Shown: positions 11,791 through 24,585 of the stretch, in pieces | Layout of the letters: every line of letters starts with the position of its first letter | Position numbering within the stretch: position 1 is the first letter of the stretch | Assembly (NCBI GenBank): GCA_022457155.1 | Contig: JAJGOT010000200.1 | Location: 186,001 to 250,000 of the forward strand | From: Cladopsammia gracilis | Taxonomy: Eukaryota; Cnidaria; Anthozoa; Scleractinia; Dendrophylliidae | Length of the DNA: 64,000 nt | Reading direction: 5' to 3' | Position numbers and translations under genes: made by a program | Notes under the pieces: generated by a model | What the model saw: the letters and a program-made list of their open reading frames with translations, nothing else | What the model was told of the DNA's origin: nothing | The model's database searches: none

Positions 11791-11830
11791 CATCGTTTAA
11801 CATTTGTTGAGCAACAAATGTTTAGCGATG
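11791..11830. repeat. Hairpin with ~19-bp stem
   Basis: CATCGTTTAACATTTGTTG pairs with the following CAACAAATGTTTAGCGATG with two mismatches around a 2-base loop. It repeats in all five units. Surrounding TTGTTGAACG-like pieces suggest a decayed small DNA transposon. Confidence 0.6.
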
Positions 11831-12030
11831 TTGAACGGTGTATCATTTGCTTTAGTAGGGAAAAATACATTGAAATGTTTACGGCATTTTCACAGTCGTT
11901 TACGTTGTAACTTAGCTTTCTTTCAGAACGCTGGAAGCTTTCACGATGTTAATGTCCTATAAACATTTCTAAATGTTGTAGTTTTATTAAAGTGTGCTTT
12001 GGAGCGACACATTTCTAACAACAATCTGCC

Positions 12031-12490
12031 GTGTGGCACGAAATTTTCGCGGCAGTTTAATTTCGCGAATTGACGATTTTATGCGTTTCACAGGAACAAA
12101 TTTTAGCGAACTCGGATTTCAGACTTCACCGCTCGAAACAAGTTTAAAGGAAAAATTTAATAGAAAAATTGTAAACAATCTATCGGCTACCGGTAACGTG
12201 TGATTTCATATGCCATCTGGGCCAGGCAAAACACGTAAAATACTAGTGTTGTAGTGTGAGACGAAGTTTATAAACAGCTGTCGTTTCTAGGATCAGTCAA
12301 TTACTCCAAGAGTTTAGTAAACTCTTTCACCTATGCTGGCACGGACGCCTTGGTATTTAAATGGAGTAAATTTTCGCGGATATTTTTTCGCTGTAGTTTA
12401 CTAATTTTCGTGGGATCCTATTTTCGCGGATCGTTTGAAAACCCGCTAAATTAATGAAAATTAGATCCTGCGAAAATTTCATGCCACACC
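12031..12490. mobile_element. 460-bp MITE, GTGTGGCAYGAAA ends
   Basis: Left end GTGTGGCACGAAATTTTCGC and the inverted right end differ at only two or three positions over about 22 bases. The interior holds several TTTTCGCGGAT motifs. Copies: 18018-18477, 23987-24447, 29916-30376 and 35885-36344. No coding capacity or clear target duplication. Confidence 0.6.
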
Positions 12491-12852
12491 AGTATACATA
12501 AAGAAATTTTGAAGACAATCTGCAGTTAGATCATCAGCTTGATTAAACCTTCGCGTCTGTTTATGACAAAGAAAAAAAAGTGAGTTTTCTTATTTTGTTA
12601 GTAACGCTAGACGATTTTTACTTGTAAGGTACGGCAGGAAGAAAAGATAGAGACAGAAGTGAAATAAAAAAAATTAATAATAAACAGTTGAATATATTTG
12701 CCCGATATTTCGGTTTGCAAAACAAACCTTCTACGGGGGCTAGAAAACAAAAATGAATACAGAAATAAAATGACCGTTACATATAAATCATTTGAAATAT
12801 GACATACAACAATATAACAGAAAGTGATTGGTAACAAATAAGCTAAATGTCA

Positions 12853-13065
12853 CTAATTAAGTTCATCACGTCTATTTATACCATGAGGATCAAGTGTCAT
12901 CGCTTTATCTATAAGGTGGGCCTTGCGTGCCTTTCTGACTGAGTCGCGGTTGTTGTGGATGAGTTCCAAGGGAATGAGGAGGATGTCGTTGATAGAATGG
13001 CCAGGTTGGTTAAAATGTATTGAAACAGGAGTAGGATTGATAAGATGGTGACATATCAAGGACAC
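12853..13065 (-). pseudogene. PLE GIY-YIG C-terminal half (inverted)
   Basis: The 70-codon minus-strand reading contains SIHFNQPGHSINDILLIPLE, then NRDSVRKARKAHLIDK and a final LDPHGINRRDELN before the stop, the usual C-terminal end of Penelope-type GIY-YIG domains. The upstream (N-terminal) half of the same domain lies on the opposite strand immediately to the right, so no continuous protein can be made. Copies: 6821-7033 (unit 1), 18840-19052, 24808-25008 (one-base loss alters its start) and 30739-30951. Confidence 0.7.
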
Positions 13066-13192
13066 TTTAAATTGTAAATCTAAAAACTTAATCTACTTAA
13101 TTGAATGTAAAAAATGCGCTAAACAGTACATCGGGGAAACCAAACGCCAACTGAATGAACGCTTTGAGGAACATCGCCGCTCCATCCTCAAT
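13061..13192 (+). pseudogene. PLE GIY-YIG N-terminal half
   Basis: 44 in-frame codons with the segment NLIYLIECKKC, then AKQYIGETKRQLNERF and EEHRRSILN. The LIY...YIG pair and the following Arg match the core of GIY-YIG nucleases as used by Penelope-like elements, and the CKKC pair matches the cysteine motif common there. It is truncated at both ends and is not expected to be functional. Equivalent copies start near 19048, 25013 and 30947; the unit 1 copy is frameshifted. Confidence 0.7.
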
Positions 13193-16100
13193 CAACTGTT
13201 TATTATTATTTTTTTTTATTTCACTTCTGTCTCTATCTTTTCTTCTTGCCGTAAGGATCAGTTTGCCGTTTTACCATTACTGTAAACATTGAGTCCGCGA
13301 TATGTTGTGGTCATCTGTATTGCGTTGAAAGGAGGGAAGGGTGGGAAATAGGACGCAGGGGGTGGAGGTTCGGTGAAGAGGGGAAGGTACGAAGGTGTGC
13401 TGTTATTGTTCCATGAAGAGTATTTTGAAGTATTTTCTGCATGTGAACTCACAATGCCTTGCCTCTGCGGTCTTGGAATGTACCTATGCACAATTCTTCA
13501 GACAACGGTTATTGAATTGGCTGTATATCAAGAATGGGATAGTATAAAAAACATTGTAAAATTCATTAATAATTCATAAGGGCACTAACAAATAGAAATG
13601 AGCCATTCCAATCACATGGTTACCCTGTGAAGCAGATACAACTCACTAGTGAGTTGTATCTAACCTAGTTTACATTCCAAAGTTGTATCTGGAAGGTAAA
13701 TTAGATACAACCACTAGTGCCGTTGTATCTCGAATGTGAATTTCACAAGTTGTTTACTACATTCGCGTCCGTGTTGTATCGGCACTATACATTCACTCGG
13801 CTGCGCCTCGTGATTGTATAGGCTGCTCATGTAGTAAACATTACGTTGCTGACCACGCACGCAAGAGCCGTCTTGTCCATAAAAACGCTGTTTGAAGGTT
13901 GCCCCGACAATTTGGTATATTCTCCCCATATATTAAGGTGTTCTTGGGAAAATTCAGAGTGCGTTTTATTATTCAGTTATGGTACTTTTCTAACAAATGC
14001 TTAACTTAAATTTATACACTTCTAATGAAGCTTTATTTTGTATCTTTTAGTACCTCTTAAGCTAAGCGCACTGACCACGTTAAATAAAGGATTGATTGAT
14101 TGATATGCCGGTTTAGCCTGGCTAAGTAATCTCTAACTACTTACTTTTAAACTAGGCAACTTTTCTTTGCCTGTAACATATTTGAAAATTAATAGCTTGA
14201 GAAAACAGATTTTTCGCGGCGTCACCATTTGTTCAGTTTCGCAGTTCCGCGCCACAAAGCGTTATAGTCGTCTGTTTTCTCAGACTAAAAAATGAAATTT
14301 GCACACTGAATCTACAGTTAAACCTCGCTTCGTTCTGTTAATCTTGATACGTTCGACGCTTAGGTAAAAAGCGAGTCTAATCTGGTCGTTACCGCCACAT
14401 CAATTTGACCACACCACTGGAATTTTTCAAGGGCTCTCTCGGCCGAGAGTCTGGTATATTTGAACGGGTAGAAGGCTCTGGCAGGAGCCCCGAGGTTGGA
14501 TAAAATAAACTTAATGATTTTTTTAAAGGCGATACAAAGTGAACAGTAGTTTCTTTTTGTCATCCGGCAAGAAACCTGATGAAGATCAGTTACAGAGGCT
14601 CGGTAAAAAAATCTAACGATTTGTCCACTCCAGTTAACAGTACATATTTGGTTCCAACAATCCAACAATTGGCTTCCTACGATCTCCCAACTGTGGTTCG
14701 GCTGCTTCCTTGTGTTTGTTATTCAGTATTCGCTGTTAGTTTAATTCTATAAAGTGTATATTAAACCTATAACGTGCGTTATAGCGTGAATCCCGAGAGT
14801 ATACGTTCTCCGGCAGATTTTACCAGGTTATAGTTGTTAAGGACGGTGCCACCTAATGGCAAGGTATTTTGCCAGGTTTTTGACTATGCGGGAAAAGTAG
14901 ATCTTAGCAGGGGCTATTGGAATCCAAAGAGAAAATTGGGGGTAACCACGCAATTTTCGGAGATATTTAAGCTTCAATCTGGAAAAAATGCTGACATAAA
15001 CATTTTTTCGAAAAAATGAAAAATAGACCTTTCTTCGCGGATTTCCTTAGAATTTGCCTTTACATACACAAAAGCAACAATAATTCTAAAAATCTCTAAA
15101 ACACATAACAAATGGCAACATAACAACTACTGTTTACGTGTTTTAAGTTACAAAATCATCACAACGGAGCCATTATCGGCCCTGACAGCTTTCCCACGTT
15201 CGCCAAAAATACGGTCTTAATAACGTTTGCCCACGACAAAAAATTAATGGGGTGCTTAATATGCTTACCACTTCCATTTTATAAGATAAAAAGTAGGGGT
15301 CACCACGCGTTTTTACAAGTTATATTTAGATATTTTCAACTCTTACGGAATCACTTTCGGGGTTTGCGACATTTTTTTCTATGCCCTCCCTAGTAAGTTG
15401 AATATTGTGCGTGTCTTTTTCGGGGGCATGCTGGGATTTCCACTCGACGGCTTACGTTCAAAACTTTTAAATACTTTCAGGCACGATAAAAAGACAAACA
15501 TTGTAGAATTCAAAGGAATTCTATTTTTAGATGTAAGGTGCTCTTTTGAGAAACATTTTTCGGGGATTTTAAGGTCAAACAGCACAGTAAAGGAGTAAAA
15601 AGGCAAAATCGGTTTACTTCCATTGATCTACAGTGGATCTACGGATTTAAGTCTTATTATGTTCCTTCGGGCACAAGAACTTTACATTGTGTGCATCTTC
15701 TTCCGATCCATTACCAACTTGAAAACATCAGTGCTATATCGATTTGACTGGTCGGCTGCCGAAAAACTCTAGATTGGCAGGTTAGTCTTTTAACGGTTAT
15801 TTGGAGTCAAAATTTAAGAAATATTTGTTGAAAAGTGCTTGAGTTTTGTAATTTCATTTGGCCGCGTGTTTATTTTCTTGTGAAGCTCCTGTAGTTTTCA
15901 TGGATTCTCTGATAACTTTAAAAGAGTTTACACTTTAATGTCAAAAAAATCGTACGGCTTTATTTGATCTAAAAAAAATAAGATTTATTTTCAGTTTATC
16001 ATGGCAAGTTTTTCGCCTATCAACATTTGCTCTAACGCAAAGAAGTTGAGAACTGACACGATGCGACTTCGAAAAACATCACTTGCCTATAATAGAGAAT

Positions 16101-18617
16101 AAAGGAAATCAATTAAACCTAAATGCACAAATGTGTTTACGAAAGATTACACCAAAACCCATGCTTGCCAGCAATCAGGGAGGGAAGACTTTTGTCGGAT
16201 GCTTCCCGGCTTTGGAGCGGCCAGTTTTCCTTAGTTGCTGGCTTCAGCCTTGTTTTTTAATATAAGCTTATCTTCATCAATTGTCAAAAACGGTCTTTTT
16301 GAAAACGCTTTACTCATCTCAATTCTTCTTTTCGACGTTTGTTTGATTTAACTGGTCAGGAACAATTGTTTTTCTGCTTTTGTTGTATACCTTTTTATTC
16401 GCAAAAATGGCCACTGGCAAAAGATTTTTGCAGATAAACAAAAATTTCAAACAACGCGAGTTTGGCCAAACAAAAACTTGCAGTCAATTGAAATAACAAC
16501 ATGCCAGCCTTTCCTTGGATTTTATGCCTTGAGGGTGCTTGTTTTATGTATAAAAAACACTAGTCTGGTTTGACTTTAATTTTTTTAAAATTTTGAATGG
16601 TGAAAAGGAGCCAATGTAAACAATCTTCGTAAAGAACGGCAAAACGTACGCGTTCTGCTGATCGAGGCAGCATCGCCAATTAGCTCAAAATAGTTTCATT
16701 ACCGAGGCTGTGTCGTTTGCAAAAAAGAGAAAGAATTTAGCACTTTTAGGCTGCAGAAGGTCTATAAACACATTTTTATAGATTGTTGAGAACTCTATTT
16801 ATCTTGTATTAAATATAAAGTTTAGAAACTGAGCCAGGGAGTTGACGGTTGACATGAAAAGTGGGCGGAACTTAGTCTTTACCACCCGCGTTCGCGTTTA
16901 AAAAATAACCAGTGTCTCGCGCGACTATCGCGAAATGCATGCGCAGAACGTATGCGCAATTACAATAGGTGGCACCGTCCTTAAACTGACTAACGTACAT
17001 GCCACTGTCATGCTTTTTCCGCAAAATCACAACATTCAACAATTGCACCATCTCAACATATTTTCTGAGAAATGTTTTTGTGACCACTGCGCTCCAATGT
17101 GGCGGGAGGGCGAACAAAAAAGCCGGAAAACGCTACACGACCTACACTACTTCCTTCAGCTGCTGACAAATATGTCTTTCTACTTATCTGTGTATTGATT
17201 CTTTTAAATATTGCATTGTTCTCTCGTTTACTCAGCCTACAACTGATAACAGCCAGCAATAATATTACGTCGAAAGCACTCCTTTAATCTATGATAAGTA
17301 GATTAATTAGTTAATTGTAACTTTTATCAAATTAATTTACTTAATTAACAATTTATCTTATTATCTTTATCCTTTTTACATTAAACATTTTAATGCCTAT
17401 ATTTTAATTATATTATGTAAATAGTTAGCAGGTCGATCCACATCAGCGTATTTTTCCTTTAATTTCAACCTGCTTTATCAAATAAACCATTGTATATGTT
17501 TGTAGGTATGTATGTATGATTACAGCCATTTTTATTCTTCAACAAGAAAAAGCATGCCTGGAGATAGCCTGCGGTTTACATATAGGGCACGCGCGAGGGG
17601 GGGGGGGGGGGGGGGGGGGGGGAGCACTCGCGAGGGAAAGAAGGGACCCTTTTCCTTTCTTGCCTCAAACGCGCGCGTCTTCGAAATTGCGCCTATTTCA
17701 AGCCGCGCAAGTTAGAACTTGTTGAACGACCTCAGTACAAGTCGAATGTGTTATTTTGCTCATTCAACAAGATGCAACATCGTTTAACATTTGTTGAGCA
17801 ACAAATGTTTAGCGATGTTGAACGGTGTATCATTTGCTTTAGTAGGGAAAAATACATTGAAATGTTTACGGCATTTTCACAGTCGTTTACGTTGTAACTT
17901 AGCTTTCTTTCAGAACGCTGGAAGCTTTCACGATGTTAATGTCCTATAAACATTTCTAAATGTTGTAGTTTTATTAAAGTGTGCTTTGGAGCGACACATT
18001 TCTAACAACAATCTGCCGTGTGGCACGAAATTTTCGCGGCAGTTTAATTTCGCGAATTGACGATTTTATGCGTTTCACAGGAACAAATTTTAGCGAACTC
18101 GGATTTCAGACTTCACCGCTCGAAACAAGTTTAAAGGAAAAATTTAATAGAAAAATTGTAAACAATCTATCGGCTACCGGTAACGTGTGATTTCATATGC
18201 CATCTGGGCCAGGCAAAACACGTAAAATACTAGTGTTGTAGTGTGAGACGAAGTTTATAAACAGCTGTCGTTTCTAGGATCAGTCAATTACTCCAAGAGT
18301 TTAGTAAACTCTTTCACCTATGCTGGCACGGACGCCTTGGTATTTAAATGGAGTAAATTTTCGCGGATATTTTTTCGCTGTAGTTTACTAATTTTCGTGG
18401 GATCCTATTTTCGCGGATCGTTTGAAAACCCGCTAAATTAATGAAAATTAGATCCTGCGAAAATTTCATGCCACACCAGTATACATAAAGAAATTTTGAA
18501 GACAATCTGCAGTTAGATCATCAGCTTGATTAAACCTTCGCGTCTGTTTATGACAAAGAAAAAAAAGTGAGTTTTCTTATTTTGTTAGTAACGCTAGACG
18601 ATTTTTACTTGTAAGGT

Positions 18618-21600
18618 ACGGCAGGAAGAAAAGATAGAGACAGAAGTGAAATAAAAAAAATTAATAATAAACAGTTGAATATATTTGCCCGATATTTCGG
18701 TTTGCAAAACAAACCTTCTACGGGGGCTAGAAAACAAAAATGAATACAGAAATAAAATGACCGTTACATATAAATCATTTGAAATATGACATACAACAAT
18801 ATAACAGAAAGTGATTGGTAACAAATAAGCTAAATGTCACTAATTAAGTTCATCACGTCTATTTATACCATGAGGATCAAGTGTCATCGCTTTATCTATA
18901 AGGTGGGCCTTGCGTGCCTTTCTGACTGAGTCGCGGTTGTTGTGGATGAGTTCCAAGGGAATGAGGAGGATGTCGTTGATAGAATGGCCAGGTTGGTTAA
19001 AATGTATTGAAACAGGAGTAGGATTGATAAGATGGTGACATATCAAGGACACTTTAAATTGTAAATCTAAAAACTTAATCTACTTAATTGAATGTAAAAA
19101 ATGCGCTAAACAGTACATCGGGGAAACCAAACGCCAACTGAATGAACGCTTTGAGGAACATCGCCGCTCCATCCTCAATCAACTGTTTATTATTATTTTT
19201 TTTTATTTCACTTCTGTCTCTATCTTTTCTTCTTGCCGTAAGGATCAGTTTGCCGTTTTACCATTACTGTAAACATTGAGTCCGCGATATGTTGTGGTCA
19301 TCTGTATTGCGTTGAAAGGAGGGAAGGGTGGGAAATAGGACGCAGGGGGTGGAGGTTCGGTGAAGAGGGGAAGGTACGAAGGTGTGCTGTTATTGTTCCA
19401 TGAAGAGTATTTTGAAGTATTTTCTGCATGTGAACTCACAATGCCTTGCCTCTGCGGTCTTGGAATGTACCTATGCACAATTCTTCAGACAACGGTTATT
19501 GAATTGGCTGTATATCAAGAATGGGATAGTATAAAAAACATTGTAAAATTCATTAATAATTCATAAGGGCACTAACAAATAGAAATGAGCCATTCCAATC
19601 ACATGGTTACCCTGTGAAGCAGATACAACTCACTAGTGAGTTGTATCTAACCTAGTTTACATTCCAAAGTTGTATCTGGAAGGTAAATTAGATACAACCA
19701 CTAGTGCCGTTGTATCTCGAATGTGAATTTCACAAGTTGTTTACTACATTCGCGTCCGTGTTGTATCGGCACTATACATTCACTCGGCTGCGCCTCGTGA
19801 TTGTATAGGCTGCTCATGTAGTAAACATTACGTTGCTGACCACGCACGCAAGAGCCGTCTTGTCCATAAAAACGCTGTTTGAAGGTTGCCCCGACAATTT
19901 GGTATATTCTCCCCATATATTAAGGTGTTCTTGGGGAAAATTCAGAGTGCGTTTTATTATTCAGTTATGGTACTTTTCTAACAAATGCTTAACTTAAATT
20001 TATACACTTCTAATGAAGCTTTATTTTGTATCTTTTAGTACCTCTTAAGCTAAGCGCACTGACCACGTTAAATAAAGGATTGATTGATTGATATGCCGGT
20101 TTTAGCCTGGCTAAGTAATCTCTAACTACTTACTTTTAAACTAGGCAACTTTTCTTTGCCTGTAACATATTTGAAAATTAATAGCTTGAGAAAACAGATT
20201 TTTCGCGGCGTCACCATTTGTTCAGTTTCGCAGTTCCGCGCCACAAAGCGTTATAGTCGTCTGTTTTCTCAGACTAAAAAATGAAATTTGCACACTGAAT
20301 CTACAGTTAAACCTCGCTTCGTTCTGTTAATCTTGATACGTTCGACGCTTAGGTAAAAAGCGAGTCTAATCTGGTCGTTACCGCCACATCAATTTGACCA
20401 CACCACTGGAATTTTTCAAGGGCTCTCTCGGCCGAGAGTCTGGTATATTTGAACGGGTAGAAGGCTCTGGCAGGAGCCCCGAGGTTGGATAAAATAAACT
20501 TAATGATTTTTTTAAAGGCGATACAAAGTGAACAGTAGTTTCTTTTTGTCATCCGGCAAGAAACCTGATGAAGATCAGTTACAGAGGCTCGGTAAAAAAA
20601 TCTAACGATTTGTCCACTCCAGTTAACAGTACATATTTGGTTCCAACAATCCAACAATTGGCTTCCTACGATCTCCCAACTGTGGTTCGGCTGCTTCCTT
20701 GTGTTTGTTATTCAGTATTCGCTGTTAGTTTAATTCTATAAAGTGTATATTAAACCTATAACGTGCGTTATAGCGTGAATCCCGAGAGTATACGTTCTCC
20801 GGCAGATTTTACCAGGTTATAGTTGTTAAGGACGGTGCCACCTAATGGCAAGGTATTTTGCCAGGTTTTTGACTATGCGGGAAAAGTAGATCTTAGCAGG
20901 GGCTATTGGAATCCAAAGAGAAAATTGGGGGTAACCACGCAATTTTCGGAGATATTTAAGCTTCAATCTGGAAAAAATGCTGACATCAGCATTTTTTCGA
21001 AAAAAGGAAAAATAGATCTTTCTTCGCGGATTTCCTTAGAATTCGCCTTTACATACACAAAAGCAACAATAATTCTAAAAATCTCTAAAACACATAACAA
21101 ATGGTAACATAACAACTACTGTTTATGTGTTTTAAGTTACAAAATCATCACAACGGAGCCATTATCGGCCCTGACAGCTTTCCCACGTTCGCCAAAAATA
21201 CGGTCTTAATAACGTTTGCCCACAACAAAAAATTAATGGGGTGCTTAATATGCTTACCACTTCCATTTTATAAGATAAAAAGTAGGGGTCACCACGCGTT
21301 TTTACAAGTTATATTTAGATATTTTCAACTTTTACGGAATCACTTTCGGGGTTCGCGACATTTTTTTCTATGCCCTCCCTAGTAAGTTGAATATTGTGCG
21401 TGTCTTTTTCGGGGGCATGCTGGGATTTCCACTCGACGGCTTACCGTTCAAAACTTTTAAATACTTTCAGGCACGATAAAAAGACAAACATTGTAGAATT
21501 CAAAGGAATTCTATTTGTAGATGTAAGGTGCTCTTTTGAGAAACATTTTTCGGGGATTTCAAGGTCAAACAGCACAGTAAAGGAGTAAAAAGGCAAAATC

Positions 21601-24585
21601 GGTTTACTTCCATTGATCTACAGTGGATCTACGGATTTATTATGTTCCTTCGGGCACAAGAACTTTACATTGTGTGCATCTTCTTCCGATCCATTACCAA
21701 CTTGAAAACATCAGTGCTATATCGAGGTGACTGGTCGGCTGCCGAAAAACTCTAGATTGGCAGGTTAGTCTTTTAACGGTTATTTGGAGTCAAAATTTAA
21801 GAAATATTTGTTGAAAAGTGCTTGAGTTTTGTAATTTCATTTGGCCGCGTGTTTATTTTCTTGTGAAGCTCCTGTAGTTTTCATGGATTCTCTGATAACT
21901 TTAAAAGAGTTTACACTTTAATGTGAAAAAAAATCGTACGGCTTTATTTGATCTAAAAAATAAGATTTCTTTTCAGTTTATCATGGCAAGTTTTTCGCCT
22001 ATCAAAATTTGCTCTAATGCAAAGAAGTTGAGAACTGACACGATGCGACTTCGAAAAACATCACTTGCCTATAATAGAGAATAAAGGAAATCAATTGAAC
22101 CTAAATGCACAAATGTGTTTACGAAAGATTACACCAAAAACCATGCTTGCCAGCAATCCAGGGAGGGAAGACTTTAGTCGGATGCTTCCCGGCTTTGGAG
22201 CGGCCAGTTTTTTTAGTTGCTGGCTTCAGCCTTGTTTTTTTAATTAATTATCTTCATCAATTGTCAAAAACGGTTTTTTCGAAACGCTTTGCTCATCTCA
22301 ATTCTCCTTTTCGACGTTTGTTTGATTTAACTGGTCAGGAACAATTGTTTTTCTGCTTTTGTTATATACTTTTTTATTCGCAAAAATGGCCACTGGCAAA
22401 AGATTTTTGCAGATAAACAAAAATTTCAAACAACGCGAGTTTGGCCGCCAAACAAAAACTTGCAGTCAATTGAAATAACAACATGCCAGCCTTTCCTTGG
22501 ATTTTATGCCTTGAGGATGCTTGTTTTATGTATAAAAAACACTAGTCTGGTTTGACTTTAAGTTTTTTAAAATTTTGAATGGTGAAAAGGAGCCAATGTA
22601 AACAATCTTCGTAAAGAAAGGCAAAACGTACGCGTTCTGCTGATCGAGGCAGCATCGCCAATTAGCTCAAAATAGTTTCATTACCGAGGCTGTGTCGTTT
22701 GCAAAATAGAGAAAGAATTTAGCACTTTTAGGCTGCAGAAGGTCTATAAACACATTTTTATAGATTTTTGAGAACTCTATTTATCTTGTATTAAATATAA
22801 AGTTTAGAAACTGAGCCAGGGAGTTGACAGTTGACATGAAAAGTGGGCGGAACTTAGTCTTTACCACCCGCGTTCGCGTTTAAAAAATAACCAGTGTCTC
22901 GCGCGACTATCGCGCAATGCATGCGCAGAACGTATGCGCAATTACAATAGGTGGCACCGTCCTTAAACTGACTAACGTACATGCCACTGTCATGCTTTTT
23001 CCGCAAAATCACAACATTCAACAATTGCACCATCTCAACATATTTTCTGAGAAATGTTTTTGTGACCACTGCGCTCCAATGTGGCGGGAGGGCGAACAAA
23101 AAAGCCGGAAAACGCTACACGACCTACACTACTTCCTTCAGCTGCTGACAAATATGTCTTTCTACTTATCTGTGTATTGATTCTTTTAAATATTGCATTG
23201 TTCTCTCGTTTACTCAGCCTACAACTGATAACAGCCAGCAATAATATTACGTCGAAAGCACTCCTTTAATCTATGATAAGTAGATTAATTAGTTAATTGT
23301 AACTTTTATCAAATTAATTTACTTAATTAACAATTTATCTTATTATCTTTATCCTTTTTACATTAAACATTTTAATGCCTATATTTTAATTATATTATGT
23401 AAATAGTTAGCAGGTCGATCCACATCAGCGTATTTTTCCTTTAATTTCAACCTGCTTTATCAAATAAACCATTGTATATGTTTGTAGGTATGTATGTATG
23501 ATTACAGCCATTTTTATTCTTCAACAAGAAAAAGCATGCCTGGAGATAGCCTGCGGTTTACATATAGGGCACGCGCGAGGGGGGGGGGGGGGGCACTCGC
23601 GAGGGAAAGAAGGGACCCTTTTCCTTTCTTGCCTCAAACGCGCGCGTCTTCGAAATTGCGCCTATTTCAAGCCGCGCAAGTTAGAACTTGTTGAACGACC
23701 TCAGTACAAGTCGAATGTGTTATTTTGCTCATTCAACAAGATGCAACATCGTTTAACATTTGTTGAGCAACAAATGTTTAGCGATGTTGAACGGTGTATC
23801 ATTTGCTTTAGTAGGGAAAAATACATTGAAATGTTTACGGCATTTTCACAGTCGTTTACGTTGTAACTTAGCTTTCTTTCAGAACGCTGGAAGCTTTCAC
23901 GATGTTAATGTCCTATAAACATTTCTAAATGTTGTAGTTTTATTAAAGTGTGCTTTGGAGCGACACATTTCTAACAACAATCTGCCGTGTGGCACGAAAT
24001 TTTCGCGGCAGTTTAATTTCGCGAATTTGACGATTTTTGCGTTTTCACAGGAACAAATTTTAGCGAACTCGGATTTCAGACTTCACCGCTCGAAACAAGT
24101 TTAAAGGAAAAATTTAATAGAAAAATTGTAAACAATCTATCGGCTACCGGTAACGTGTGATTTCATATGCCATCTGGGCCAGGCAAAACACGTAAAATAC
24201 TAGTGTTTGTAGTGTGAGACGAAGTTTATAACAGCTGTCGTTTCTAGGATCAGTCAATTACTCCAAGAGTTTAGTAAACTCTTTCACCTATGCTGGCACG
24301 GACGCCTTGGTATTTAAATGGAGTAAATTTTCGCGGATATTTTTTCGCTGTAGTTTACTAATTTTCGTGGGATCCTATTTTCGCGGATCGTTTGAAAACC
24401 CGCTAAATTAATGAAAATTAGATCCTGCGAAAATTTCATGCCACACCAGTATACATAAAGAAATTTTGAAGACAATCTGCAGTTAGATCATCAGCTTGAT
24501 TAAACCCTCGCGTCTGTTTATGACAAAGAAAAAAAAGTGAGTTTCTTATTTTGTTAGTAACGCTAGACGATTTTTACTTGTAAGT
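18618..24585. repeat. Array unit 3 (5968 bp)
   Basis: Carries the type B TTAA element (20826-22966). Several single-base indels in homopolymers distinguish its right end (about 24025-24050, 24207, 24230, 24543, 24584), a pattern that could be real drift or uncorrected long-read error. Confidence 0.9.
20826..22966. mobile_element. TTAA-flanked TIR element, type B (units 3-4)
   Basis: Same ends and TTAA flanks as the type A element, but the interior carries roughly 40 substitutions and small indels, starting near 20986 and ending near 22914. The unit 4 copy (26788-28892) shares these and adds more in its right half. Sequence just outside the TTAA flanks is the same in all units. Confidence 0.65.

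Larger units (their letters stand above)
6598..12630. repeat. Array unit 1 (6033 bp)
   Basis: The leftmost unit. Outside its first ~700 bases it differs from unit 2 at only a few positions (for example C/T at 7546 and G/T at about 8252), apart from the poly-G length. Its PLE segment is longer and diverged from the other units, and has a 2-base insertion (GCTAAAAACAG) breaking the plus-strand GIY-YIG frame. It carries the type A version of the TTAA element. Confidence 0.9.
12631..13254. mobile_element. Foldback Penelope-like relic, units 2-5
   Basis: A shorter form of the unit 1 structure: the plus-strand arm has a larger deletion, so the GIY-YIG half (ending RRSILN) joins directly to the terminal CAACTGTTTATTATT sequence. 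Equivalent copies are at 18618-19241, 24586-25206 and 30517-31139. The outermost part of the left arm present in unit 1 (6569-6597) is replaced by the end of the preceding unit. The four copies are almost identical to each other. Confidence 0.75.
12631..18617. repeat. Array unit 2 (5987 bp)
   Basis: Has the shorter PLE foldback shared by units 2-5, the type A TTAA element (14837-16984) and the longest poly-G tract (26 G at 17597-17622). Confidence 0.9.
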
